NCBI GenBank assembly: GCA_002482805.1
Contig: DLGR01000010.1
Location: forward strand, 421 to 33,350
Origin: Micavibrio sp. UBA7689
GTDB lineage: Bacteria > Pseudomonadota > Alphaproteobacteria > Micavibrionales > Micavibrionaceae
DNA: 32,930 nt
Reading direction: 5' to 3'
Position 1 is the first letter of the stretch. Every line of letters begins with the position of its first letter. Both the position numbers and the translations under genes were made by a program. This document shows positions 25,143 to 32,881 of this stretch, one piece after another. The notes beneath the pieces were generated by a model. It saw nothing but the letters and a program-made list of their open reading frames with translations. It was not told the DNA's origin and did no database searches.

Positions 25143-26447
25143 TTAACCGCTCTTCTTATCTCTCAATTTTGCCCAATAGTCGAGGCGTTTGCGGATTTCA
25201 CGCTCGAATCCGCGCTCTGGCGGGTCATAAAAGACTTCGCGTTCCATCTCATCGGGGAAATAGTCCTGCCCCGAAAAGGCTTCTTCCGTGCCGTGGTCGT
25301 ATTCATAGCCTTCGGAATAGCCGAGATTTTTCATGAGTTTCGTGGGCGCATTGAGAATATGTTTGGGCGGCATGAGTGAACCCGTTTCTTTCGCTGCGCG
25401 TTTGGCCGCGCCATAGGCCGTATACGCCGCGTTCGATTTCGGCGCTGTCGCCATATAAATGACCGCCTGTGCGATGGCCAGTTCGCCTTCGGGAGAGCCG
25501 ACGCGTTCATACATTTCCCATGCATTAAGCGCGACTTGAATCGCCTGCGGATCGGCCATGCCGACATCTTCCACCGCCATACGCGCAACACGACGCGCTA
25601 TGTAGCGCGGATCTTCCCCGCCATTCAGCATGCGGGTGAGCCAATACAAAGCGGCATCGGCATCGCTGCCGCGCACGGATTTATGCAACGCGGAAATCAG
25701 GTTGTAATGGGAATCGTCTTTCTTATCGTAGAGCGGCGCGCGTTTTTGCAGGAGTTCTGTCAGCGCCGCCGTATCCAATGTTTTGGGTTGAGGCAATATT
25801 TGTTCCGCCAAAGACAGCGCATAGCGCCCGTCCCCGTCAGCCATGGCTTTAAGCGTTTCGCGGGCATGCTTGTCGAGAGGGAGTTTTTTGCCCGCATCTT
25901 CTTCGGCGCGTTGAATGATTTTTTCCAAGGCATCATCATCAAGGCGTTTCAGCACTAACACTTGCGAGCGTGACAATACAGCGCCGTTCAATTCGAAGGA
26001 TGGATTTTCAGTGGTGGCGCCGATCAAAATGATCGTGCCGTCCTCCATGACCGGCAAAAACGCATCCTGCTGCGATTTATTAAAGCGGTGAATTTCATCG
26101 ACGAACAGCAATGTGCCGCGTCCGTTGCGACGGCGCAGTTTTGCGGATTCAAAAACTTTTTTTAAATCGGCAACGCCGGAAAAAATCGCCGAGATTTGTT
26201 CGAAATGCAAATCGGTGTGTTGCGCGAGAATGCGGGCGATGGTGGTTTTGCCGCAACCGGGCGGGCCCCAGAGAATAATGGAACCCAGCGTTCCACTTTC
26301 GACCATTCTGCGCAGCGCCCCACCCTCACCTACCAGATGATCCTGTCCCACAATCGTTTCCAGAGATTGCGGACGGAGGCGGTCCGCCAGCGGCCTCGGG
26401 GCATCGCGGCTATGATCGTCTTCTACATCGAAGAGGGAATTGGGCAT
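25143..26447 (-). CDS. rarA: replication-associated recombination protein A (RarA/MgsA)
   Basis: An AAA+ ATPase acting at stalled replication forks, related to clamp-loader subunits. It has 434 residues. 'PLADRLRPQSLETIVGQDHLVG' opens the ATPase; Walker A is 'GPPGCGKTT' (61-69), Walker B 'LLFVDEIHRFNKSQQDAFLP' (113 onward), and sensor 1 'LIGATTENPSFELN' near 142. The C-terminal part carries the tetramerisation domain ('YDKKDDSHYNLISALHKSVRGSDADAALYWLTRML..GEDPRYIARR'). No clear ribosome binding site precedes the ATG. A small hairpin (AGGGC/GCCCT, 26459-26474) lies between it and the upstream protease gene and might partly terminate transcription. Confidence 0.95.
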   Translation of the reverse strand: MPNSLFDVEDDHSRDAPRPLADRLRPQSLETIVGQDHLVGEGGALRRMVESGTLGSIILWGPPGCGKTTIARILAQHTDLHFEQISAIFSGVADLKKVFESAKLRRRNGRGTLLFVDEIHRFNKSQQDAFLPVMEDGTIILIGATTENPSFELNGAVLSRSQVLVLKRLDDDALEKIIQRAEEDAGKKLPLDKHARETLKAMADGDGRYALSLAEQILPQPKTLDTAALTELLQKRAPLYDKKDDSHYNLISALHKSVRGSDADAALYWLTRMLNGGEDPRYIARRVARMAVEDVGMADPQAIQVALNAWEMYERVGSPEGELAIAQAVIYMATAPKSNAAYTAYGAAKRAAKETGSLMPPKHILNAPTKLMKNLGYSEGYEYDHGTEEAFSGQDYFPDEMEREVFYDPPERGFEREIRKRLDYWAKLRDKKSG

Positions 26448-26488
26448 AACAAGAACATAGGGCGAACAGGCCCTGAAAGCCAGTGTTT

Positions 26489-27904
26489 TTAGCGGATTAC
26501 CACCTGTGTTTTCTGTCCCCCGCGCTCCAGCACAAGCGCAAAACCATTCTGTTTGGCGGCTTTGTTCAGAGCTTCTTTGAGTGATTTCGTATCTTTCACT
26601 TCCATACCGTTTACGGCCTGCAACAAATCGCCACGGGCGAGAAGGCGGGATGCGCTTTGGTTTGATGCCACATCCAGCACCACCACGCCTTTTGCATCGG
26701 GCGCCAGATTGAGTTCCACCGACACGGCGGGATTGATGTTGCCGAACGTTGCGCCTTTCAAAGGATTGTTGCCTTCGATTTTGGTGGCATCACGCGCGGG
26801 TGAATCCGGCGGAGCGATGGCTTTCGTCGTGAAAGATTTTGATTCACCCTTACGCAAGACATCGAGCGTGATATTTTCACCAAGTGGCATAGTAGCGAGA
26901 CGGAATTTCAATTCGGCCGTATCATGCACTTCCTTGCCATTTATTTTTACAACGACATCGCCGACCTTCATGCCCTCTTTCAACAGAGGGCTTGCAGAAT
27001 GAATGGACGTGATCAGCACGCCTGCGGGACGGTTGAGATTGAGTGACTCCGCGATATCAGCTGTTACTTGCTGACCGTTGATTCCAACCCATGTACGGGA
27101 AATAACCGAGCTGTGATTACCGCCTTTTTCCGCCGCGATAACGGTTGCGACCATTTCGGAAGGAATAGCAAAACCGATCCCGAGCGATCCGCCGGATTTA
27201 GAAAAGATTGCAGAGTTAATCCCTACCACACCGCCATCCATGGCAACCAAAGGACCGCCGGAGTTGCCGGGGTTGATGGCCGCATCGGTTTGAATGAAGA
27301 AGTTGAAATCATTGATATTGAGCGTCGAGCGTGCCAGCGCGGAGACAATTCCGCTCGTCACCGTCTGGCCAACGCCGAATGGATTGCCGATGGCGATAAC
27401 GATATCACCCACTTCCAGGGCTTCGGATGGTTTGAGCGGCGCGACGGGCAATAATTCACCTTTCGTATCTACACGCAAGATGGCGAGATCTGAGCGCTCA
27501 TCGGATAGTGAAACTTTGGCATCGAATTCGCGACGGTCGGACAATACCACAACAATTTCCTGCGCATCCTTCACCACGTGCGCATTGGTAATAATGAGGC
27601 CATCGCCTTCGACAATCACACCGGAGCCCAACGAACTTTCAACTTGTTCACGGGAAAGACCCTGCATGCCCATGCCGCCGAAAAGTTTTTCGAACATGGG
27701 ATCCGCCATAAAGGGCGAAAGACGTTTTTGAACCACGCGCTTGGTATAAATGTTTACAACTGCGGGGGATGTTTTCTTGACCACAGGGGCGTAGGAGAGC
27801 GTCACCTGTTCGGGGGAACTGGGTAGCACCTTATCCTGCGCGAAGGCGGATACCCCCGTCAGAATGCATATAACGGCAAAAGCCTGAAGATATTTCGTAC
27901 GCAT
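26489..27904 (-). CDS. Do/HtrA-family periplasmic serine protease
   Basis: A DegP/DegQ-type protease-chaperone of 471 residues from ATG 27904. An ATG at 27910 lies two codons earlier; GAGGGG is better spaced for the inner one. A signal peptide (1-23, ending Ala-Phe-Ala-Gln) sends it to the periplasm. The catalytic triad is His109 ('TNAHVV'), Asp139 ('SDLAIL') and Ser215 ('NPGNSGGPL'). Two PDZ domains follow (about 275-365 and 385-470), with 'IHSASPLLKEGMKVGDVVVKING' and 'SASRLLARGDLLQAVNG'. The loop A region (60-85) is short, as in DegQ. It lies after rplQ but behind a strong terminator. Confidence 0.93.
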   Translation of the reverse strand: MRTKYLQAFAVICILTGVSAFAQDKVLPSSPEQVTLSYAPVVKKTSPAVVNIYTKRVVQKRLSPFMADPMFEKLFGGMGMQGLSREQVESSLGSGVIVEGDGLIITNAHVVKDAQEIVVVLSDRREFDAKVSLSDERSDLAILRVDTKGELLPVAPLKPSEALEVGDIVIAIGNPFGVGQTVTSGIVSALARSTLNINDFNFFIQTDAAINPGNSGGPLVAMDGGVVGINSAIFSKSGGSLGIGFAIPSEMVATVIAAEKGGNHSSVISRTWVGINGQQVTADIAESLNLNRPAGVLITSIHSASPLLKEGMKVGDVVVKINGKEVHDTAELKFRLATMPLGENITLDVLRKGESKSFTTKAIAPPDSPARDATKIEGNNPLKGATFGNINPAVSVELNLAPDAKGVVVLDVASNQSASRLLARGDLLQAVNGMEVKDTKSLKEALNKAAKQNGFALVLERGGQKTQVVIR

Positions 27905-27962
27905 GAACATGCCCCTCGGTACTATCTTTTTACGAAGCGAATTTGGCAGGAATATGACCGTA

Positions 27963-27988
27963 AAAAACCCCGCCGGAGCGGGGTTTTT
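27963..27988 (-). terminator. terminator of the alpha ribosomal operon
   Basis: AAAAACCCCGC (27963-27973) and GCGGGGTTTTT (27978-27988) form an 11-bp stem with a CGGA loop, 8 bp past the rplQ stop. T-runs on both strands make it a possible bidirectional terminator. Confidence 0.92.
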
Positions 27989-27996
27989 CGAAATTG

Positions 27997-28506
27997 TTAG
28001 GCAGCAGCCTTTTTCTTAGCTGGAGCTTTTTTAGCCGGAGCCGCTTTTTTGGCTGGCTTGGGGCCTGCTTTGCCGGCTTCGGCTTTTTCTTCCCCTTCAT
28101 ATTCGCTGTTCACAAAATCAGGGCCGCTGTCTTTGCCTTTGGCAGATACATCGCGGTCCACGAGTTCGATAACGGCCAGAGGCGCATTGTCGCCGTAGCG
28201 GAAGCCGGCTTTCAGAACGCGGGCATAACCGCCCGTGCGGTCTGCATAACGCGCAGCCAGAACATCGAACAGTTTTGCAACTTGATCGGTGTCGCGCATG
28301 CGGGAAATGGCCAGACGACGGTTCGCGAGACCGCCCTTTTTGCCGAGCGTGATGAGTTTTTCCACGATCGGTTTCAGTTCTTTCGCTTTGGGCAGCGTCG
28401 TTACGATTTGTTCGTGCTTTACCAGTGCCGCAGCCATGTTGGCGAACATAGCCGTGCGGTGTTGCGAAGTGCGGTTCAGTTTACGTTGTTTCATTCCGTG
28501 TCTCAC
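27997..28506 (-). CDS. rplQ: 50S ribosomal protein L17
   Basis: A 169-residue L17. It starts at a GTG (28506) giving 'MRHGMKQRKLNRTSQHRTAMFANMAAALV', the canonical L17 beginning, with AAGGAG upstream. The core (1-125) includes 'LITLGKKGGLANRRLAISRM' and 'GGYARVLKAGFRYGDNAPLAVIELVDRD'. After about residue 137 comes an acidic patch and then a Lys/Ala/Pro tail made of repeated AKKAPAKK-type units, resembling histone H1 tails. E. coli L17 has 127 residues, so this tail is an added extension. Confidence 0.97.
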   Translation of the reverse strand: MRHGMKQRKLNRTSQHRTAMFANMAAALVKHEQIVTTLPKAKELKPIVEKLITLGKKGGLANRRLAISRMRDTDQVAKLFDVLAARYADRTGGYARVLKAGFRYGDNAPLAVIELVDRDVSAKGKDSGPDFVNSEYEGEEKAEAGKAGPKPAKKAAPAKKAPAKKKAAA

Positions 28507-28641
28507 GGCAGTTCTCCTTATTTAACAGCGGGCCGACGCATCGGTCCCATGGCATTACCCGTAGCATCTCGCGATAAAAACGGGGGCGGACACAATGTCC
28601 TTATAATCGGTATCCCCGCTTACGTGGGGACGCCAAATTCC

Positions 28642-29664
28642 TTAGTTCGAGAACGGATCGTCCAGGCGTTTCGCCAGGTCTTCGATGTTCTCTGGCGGCC
28701 AACCTTCGACCTGCATACCAAGGTGCAGACCCATGTTAGTCAGAACTTCCTTGATCTCGTTCAAAGATTTGCGGCCGAAGTTCGGCGTGCGCAGCATATC
28801 GGATTCCGATTTCTGCACGAGGTCACCGATGTAAACGATGTTGTCGTTCTTCAGGCAGTTTGCCGAACGGACGGAGAGTTCGAGTTCGTCCACTTTGCGC
28901 AACAAGTTGCGGTTGAACGGCAGTTCTTCGCCTTCTTCGCTGCTGGTCGCTGCATCGGGTTCTTCGAAGTTGATGAACACTTGCAGTTGGTCCTGCAGGA
29001 TGCGTGCGGCATAAGCCACCGCATCTTCGGGAGAGATAACGCCATTCGTTTCAACGGACATCGTCAATTTGTCGTAGTCCGTGATCTGGCCGACGCGGGT
29101 ATCTTCGATTTCGTAAGATACTTTACGTACAGGAGAGAAAACGGAATCGACAGGAATAAGACCGACAGGTGCTTCTTCCGGACGGTTCAGCGCAGCGGGA
29201 CGGTAGCCTTTGCCGGTGTTGACCGTCATTTCCATGTTGAATTTCGCCCCTTTGTCGAGCGTGCAGATTACGAGATCGGGGTTCATGATTTCGATGTCTG
29301 CGCCTGCTTCGATCATGCCGGCGGTCACTTCACAAGGACCTTCAGCGTTTACGCGCATGCGTTTCGGGCCTTCGGCGTGCATGCGCACGGAGATGGCTTT
29401 TACATTCAAAACAACATCCGTAACGTCTTCGCGAACGCCTTCGATGGAAGAGAATTCATGCAGTACGCCATCGATCTGAATGCCAGTTACAGCCGCGCCT
29501 TGCAGCGAGGAGAGCAGGATGCGGCGCAGTGCGTTGCCGAGCGTCAGACCAAAGCCGCGCTCAAGAGGTTCTGCGACGATTTTGCCCGTCGTTTTTGAAT
29601 TGGAGCCGTGATCGATTTCGATTTTTTGCGGCTTGATCAGTTCTTGCCAGTTTTTCTGGATCAT
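28642..29664 (-). CDS. rpoA: RNA polymerase alpha subunit
   Basis: A 340-residue RpoA. The N-terminal domain (1-235) opens with 'MIQKNWQELIKPQKIE' and contains 'VAEPLERGFGLTLGNALRRILLSSLQGAAVTGIQIDGVLHEFSSI.GV.EDV', the dimerisation and assembly region. A linker rich in acidic residues (about 240-255) leads to the C-terminal domain, with 'LLRKVDELELSVRSANCLKNDNIVYIGDLVQKSESDMLRTPNFGRKSLNEIKEVL', which binds UP elements and activators. It is separated from rpsK by 92 nt containing a strong hairpin and from rplQ by 135 nt. Confidence 0.98.
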   Translation of the reverse strand: MIQKNWQELIKPQKIEIDHGSNSKTTGKIVAEPLERGFGLTLGNALRRILLSSLQGAAVTGIQIDGVLHEFSSIEGVREDVTDVVLNVKAISVRMHAEGPKRMRVNAEGPCEVTAGMIEAGADIEIMNPDLVICTLDKGAKFNMEMTVNTGKGYRPAALNRPEEAPVGLIPVDSVFSPVRKVSYEIEDTRVGQITDYDKLTMSVETNGVISPEDAVAYAARILQDQLQVFINFEEPDAATSSEEGEELPFNRNLLRKVDELELSVRSANCLKNDNIVYIGDLVQKSESDMLRTPNFGRKSLNEIKEVLTNMGLHLGMQVEGWPPENIEDLAKRLDDPFSN

Positions 29665-29722
29665 AGTTTTAGTGCCTTTCTTGTTAACGTCATCCGGTTC
29701 TTAGCCGGCCTCTGGTTAGAAA

Positions 29723-29748
29723 CCGCAGGGGACACCCGTCTCCTGCGG
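29723..29748 (-). other. intercistronic hairpin between rpsK and rpoA
   Basis: CCGCAGG-G-GAC (29723-29733) and GTC-T-CCTGCGG (29738-29748) can form an 11-bp stem with a 4-nt loop and one G-T opposition. It starts 8 nt after the rpsK stop and has no T-run, so it is more likely a processing or stabilising element, or an attenuator, than a terminator. Confidence 0.6.
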
Positions 29749-29756
29749 CAAATTCA

Positions 29757-30164
29757 TTAAACGCGACGACGTTTGCGCGGACGGCAACCGTTGTGCGGGA
29801 TCGGCGTGATATCCTTGATCGAACGCACATTCAGGCCAACAATGCCCAATGCGCGAAGCGCGGATTCACGGCCCGAACCGGGGCCTTTTACTTCCACGTA
29901 AACGTCTTTAACGCCGTGTTCCTGTGCTTTGCGGCCTGCATCTTCTGCAGCCATCTGCGCGGCATACGGTGTGGATTTACGCGAACCCTTGAAGCCCATC
30001 AGGCCGGCGGAGGACCACGAGATCGTGTTCCCCTGATCGTCGGTGACGGTTACATGGGTGTTGTTGAAAGATGCATTCACGTGGACGGTGCCTGTCGTGA
30101 TGTTCTTTTTTACTTTTTTAACGGTCTTGCCGGGGCCTGCCGTTTTTGCTTCTGCTTTAGCCAT
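29757..30164 (-). CDS. rpsK: 30S ribosomal protein S11
   Basis: A 135-residue S11. After a Lys/Ala-rich start, the conserved part reads 'KNITTGTVHVNASFNNTHVTVTDDQGNTISWSSAGLMGFKGSRKSTPYAAQMAAEDAGRKAQEHG' and ends 'GLNVRSIKDITPIPHNGCRPRKRRRV', the family's invariant C-terminus. An AAGGGG ribosome binding site precedes the ATG. It lies 13 nt after rpsM in the standard order. Confidence 0.98.
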   Translation of the reverse strand: MAKAEAKTAGPGKTVKKVKKNITTGTVHVNASFNNTHVTVTDDQGNTISWSSAGLMGFKGSRKSTPYAAQMAAEDAGRKAQEHGVKDVYVEVKGPGSGRESALRALGIVGLNVRSIKDITPIPHNGCRPRKRRRV

Positions 30165-30177
30165 TGTTCATTACCCC

Positions 30178-30558
30178 TTATTTCGTCACTTGTTTCTTAC
30201 CGGCGATCGGTTTCGCAGGACCTTTGCGCGTGCGCGCATTCGTCTTCGTGCGTTGACCGCGAACGGGAAGATGTTTTCTGTGACGCAGACCGCGGTAGCA
30301 GGCCATGTCGATCAGACGTTTGATGTTCAGTTGTACTTCGCGACGCAGATCGCCTTCGATCATGTATTTGTCCGTGTCGATTTCCGCACGGATTGCGTTC
30401 AGTTCATCTTCCGTCAGCGAGTTCATGCGGCGTGTTTCATCAACGCCTACTGCTTTCAGAATTTGACGGGCGGAATAGCGGCCGATGCCATGAACATATG
30501 TCAGGGCGATCAGTGCGCGTTTGTTGTCGGGTACGTTTACCCCTGCAAGACGAGCCAT
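30178..30558 (-). CDS. rpsM: 30S ribosomal protein S13
   Basis: A 126-residue S13: 'MARLAGVNVPDNKRALIALTYVHGIGRYSARQIL' at the start, 'RREVQLNIKRLIDMACYRGLRHRKHLPVRGQRTKTNARTRKGPAKPI' toward the end. GGAG lies 9 nt before the ATG. It is the first gene behind a near-consensus promoter, so the alpha operon here can be transcribed independently of secY-adk. Confidence 0.98.
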   Translation of the reverse strand: MARLAGVNVPDNKRALIALTYVHGIGRYSARQILKAVGVDETRRMNSLTEDELNAIRAEIDTDKYMIEGDLRREVQLNIKRLIDMACYRGLRHRKHLPVRGQRTKTNARTRKGPAKPIAGKKQVTK

Positions 30559-30679
30559 AGTTTCTCCTTTTTGATCATATTAAACGGGTCCGTAATTCCA
30601 GACCCTACACCACCAAAAAGCCTGTTAAATCATAGGTTTACAAGAAACGTTAGACTGTGCGGGCTTTAAGATTTGCCGC

Positions 30680-30708
30680 AATATAGGAAGTTAAGCCCCT
30701 TACGTCAA
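30680..30708 (-). promoter_or_regulatory. promoter of rpsM-rpsK-rpoA-rplQ
   Basis: On the minus strand TTGACG (30708-30703) and TATATT (30685-30680) are exactly 17 bp apart. The start would be near 30673, giving a leader of about 115 nt before rpsM. The leader holds a GGGTC/GACCC stem (about 30585-30604), a candidate for ribosomal-protein feedback. Confidence 0.75.
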
Positions 30709-30732
30709 CACCTATTTTAACGGTTTAAAGCC

Positions 30733-31311
30733 TTATTTTATAAGGGCTTTTAGGGCTTGGGTGACGTGGTCAATCGGGAGCATTCCATCGACCTTTTTGA
30801 GCAGCCCGGCAGCCTCGTAGTAAGGCAGGATCGGTGCCGTTTGTCCGCGGTAAACCTTCAAGCGATGACGCATGGTTTCTTCGTTATCATCGCCGCGGAC
30901 GGGCTGGCCCGCATCGATGGTTTGCTGGATGCGGGTGTGAAGGCGCGACACCAGAGCTTCCTCATCCACCTCGAACAAAATCACGGCGTCCAGAGGGCGG
31001 CCTTTATCGGCCAGCATGGCATCCAATGCTTCGGCCTGGTCGACCGTGCGGGGGAAGCCATCGAAGATGACGCCCTTCGCGCAATCGGGTTGGTCGAGAC
31101 GGGATGCAATCATATCAACGATGATATCATCGGAAACAAGATTGCCGGAGTCCATCACGGCTTTGGCTTTTTTGCCGAGGTCGGAACCCGCGGCGATTTC
31201 CGCACGGAGCATGTCGCCCGTAGAAAGTTGTTTGAGGCCGTATTCGGATTCCAGAATTTTGGCTTGCGTGCCCTTCCCTGCTCCGGGCGGGCCAATCAAA
31301 ATCAAATGCAT
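30733..31311 (-). CDS. adk: adenylate kinase
   Basis: Interconverts ATP + AMP and 2 ADP. The 192-residue protein has the P-loop 'GPPGAGKGTQ' (7-16), 'STGDMLRAEIAAGSDLG' in the AMP lid, 'GVIFDGFPRTVDQAEAL' and 'RGDDNEETMRHRLKVYRGQTAPILPYY'. The ATP lid is the short form without the zinc-binding insertion found in the long E. coli type. It begins 2 nt after the secY stop, the usual spc-operon order. Confidence 0.97.
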   Translation of the reverse strand: MHLILIGPPGAGKGTQAKILESEYGLKQLSTGDMLRAEIAAGSDLGKKAKAVMDSGNLVSDDIIVDMIASRLDQPDCAKGVIFDGFPRTVDQAEALDAMLADKGRPLDAVILFEVDEEALVSRLHTRIQQTIDAGQPVRGDDNEETMRHRLKVYRGQTAPILPYYEAAGLLKKVDGMLPIDHVTQALKALIK

Positions 31312-31313
31312 TT

Positions 31314-32666
31314 CTAGCGTCTCTCTCTTGTGCCTTTGAGTTTGGCCTTTTTGATAAGGCCCTCATATTGGTGCGCGATCAAATGCGAGTGCACTTGTGC
31401 CACCGTATCCATCGTCACAGACACCGCGATCAAAAGCGACGTACCGCCGAAATAGAAAGGAATGGAATAATGCGAGATCATCAATTCGGGCAGCAAGCAG
31501 ATGAACACCAGATACAGACCGCCGATGAACGTAATGCGCGTCAAAACATAATCCAGATAATCGGCCGTGTGTTTTCCAGGGCGCATGCCGGGAACGAAGC
31601 CGCCATATTTACGCAACATTTCGGCATTTTCCTGCGGGTTGAAAACGATCGCGGTGTAGAAGAACGCGAAGAACATGATCAGGCCGCCATACATCAACAT
31701 GTAAAGCGGCTGGCCGTGTTGAAGTGCCGCGACGATTTGCGAGAAGATACCGCCATCCGCCGATGCGCCCGAGAAGTTCACGATGGTGAGCGGCAAAAGC
31801 AACAGCGATGATGCGAAGATCGGCGGAATAACGCCCGAGGTGTTGAGCTTCAACGGGATGTGGTTTTGTTGCGCCATCGACATTTGATTGCCCGATTGGC
31901 GTTTGGGGTATTGCACAACCACGCGGCGTTGTGCGCGCTCCATGAACACGATAAAGGCGATAACGCCAACGACCATGACTGCAAGACCGATCAATTCAAT
32001 CGGATTGAATTGGCCCTGACGGCCCAGTTCCAGAACGGACGCCAGAGCGTGCGGCAGACCTGCGACGATACCGGCAAAGATGATCAGCGATATACCGTTA
32101 CCGATGCCGCGTTGTGTAATCTGCTCACCCAGCCACATCAGGAACATCGTACCGCCGACAATCGTGATGACGGTAGAAGCGCGGAAGAAGAATCCCGGAT
32201 CGATAACGGCCGATCCCATAGAGGATTGCATGCTTTCCAGACCGACGGCCAGACCGTAAGCCTGAACGGCGGCAAGGATGACCGTGAGGTAGCGCGTGTA
32301 TTGGTTGATTTTCGTTCTGCCCTGCTCGCCTTCTTTTTTCATGGCTTCGAGTTTGGGAGACATGGCCGATGCCAACTGCATGATAATCGATGCAGAGATG
32401 TAGGGCATGATATTCAGCGCGAAAATGGTCATACGTTGCAAAGCGCCGCCCGAGAACATGTTGAACATGTCCAGAATACCGCCGCCTTTTTGATTGTAGA
32501 TATCTTCCCACACTGCGGGGTCAATACCCGGAACGGGAATGTAAGTGCCGAGACGATACACCAGCAAAGCGCCCAGAACGAACCAGAGGCGTTTTTTCAG
32601 TTCGGTGGCTTTGGAGAACGCGCCCCAATTGGCATTTTTGGCGAGTTGTTCGATGGCTGAGGCCAT
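31314..32666 (-). CDS. secY: preprotein translocase subunit SecY
   Basis: The channel subunit of the Sec translocon, 450 residues with ten predicted inner-membrane helices. Motifs: 'RLGTYIPVPGIDP' before the plug, 'GGALQRMTIFALNIMPYISASIIMQL' (helix 2 region), 'GIGNGISLIIFAGI' and 'PGMRPGKHTADYLDYVLTRITFIGG'. The C-terminus 'SHLIAHQYEGLIKKAKLKG' is standard. In most alphaproteobacteria rplO lies directly upstream in the same direction; here the upstream 215 bp have no ribosomal gene, and a divergent ORF begins on the other strand. secY must therefore have its own promoter. A weak candidate is TTGTGA-N17-TACAAA, about 60 bp upstream of the ATG. Confidence 0.97.
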   Translation of the reverse strand: MASAIEQLAKNANWGAFSKATELKKRLWFVLGALLVYRLGTYIPVPGIDPAVWEDIYNQKGGGILDMFNMFSGGALQRMTIFALNIMPYISASIIMQLASAMSPKLEAMKKEGEQGRTKINQYTRYLTVILAAVQAYGLAVGLESMQSSMGSAVIDPGFFFRASTVITIVGGTMFLMWLGEQITQRGIGNGISLIIFAGIVAGLPHALASVLELGRQGQFNPIELIGLAVMVVGVIAFIVFMERAQRRVVVQYPKRQSGNQMSMAQQNHIPLKLNTSGVIPPIFASSLLLLPLTIVNFSGASADGGIFSQIVAALQHGQPLYMLMYGGLIMFFAFFYTAIVFNPQENAEMLRKYGGFVPGMRPGKHTADYLDYVLTRITFIGGLYLVFICLLPELMISHYSIPFYFGGTSLLIAVSVTMDTVAQVHSHLIAHQYEGLIKKAKLKGTRERR

Positions 32667-32789
32667 AATATTTAAGAACCTTTATAAAAAAATGGAATGA
32701 CCAGCTTTTGTAAGAAATTTATCCCTGAATCACAAGAGCATATGCCCCCCTAATCTATGATTTATTAAGCCAGAAACCAGCCTTTCTGT

Positions 32790-32801
32790 GAATGTACATT
32801 C
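32790..32801. repeat. 12-bp palindrome in the secY upstream region
   Basis: GAATGTACATTC is a perfect palindrome between secY and the divergent ORF. It could be a binding site for a dimeric regulator. Nothing else is clearly identified in 32667-32870. Confidence 0.35.
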
Positions 32802-32881
32802 CCATAATCAATTCATGTGGGCGCCCAACCCTTAAGCCTTTGTTTAGCATTAGAATTTAAACTTTCCGCGAGAGGTGGGAA

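Noticed and set aside
27994..29598. A long open frame on the + strand (over 500 codons) opposite rplQ and rpoA
   Set aside because: It is the antisense of two certain ribosomal-operon genes; composition is Phe/Arg/His-rich as expected for a shadow frame, with no ribosome binding site or known motif.
31860..32660. Plus-strand open frame opposite secY
   Set aside because: Antisense to a certain gene; His/Gln/Asp-rich composition typical of a reversed membrane-protein gene.
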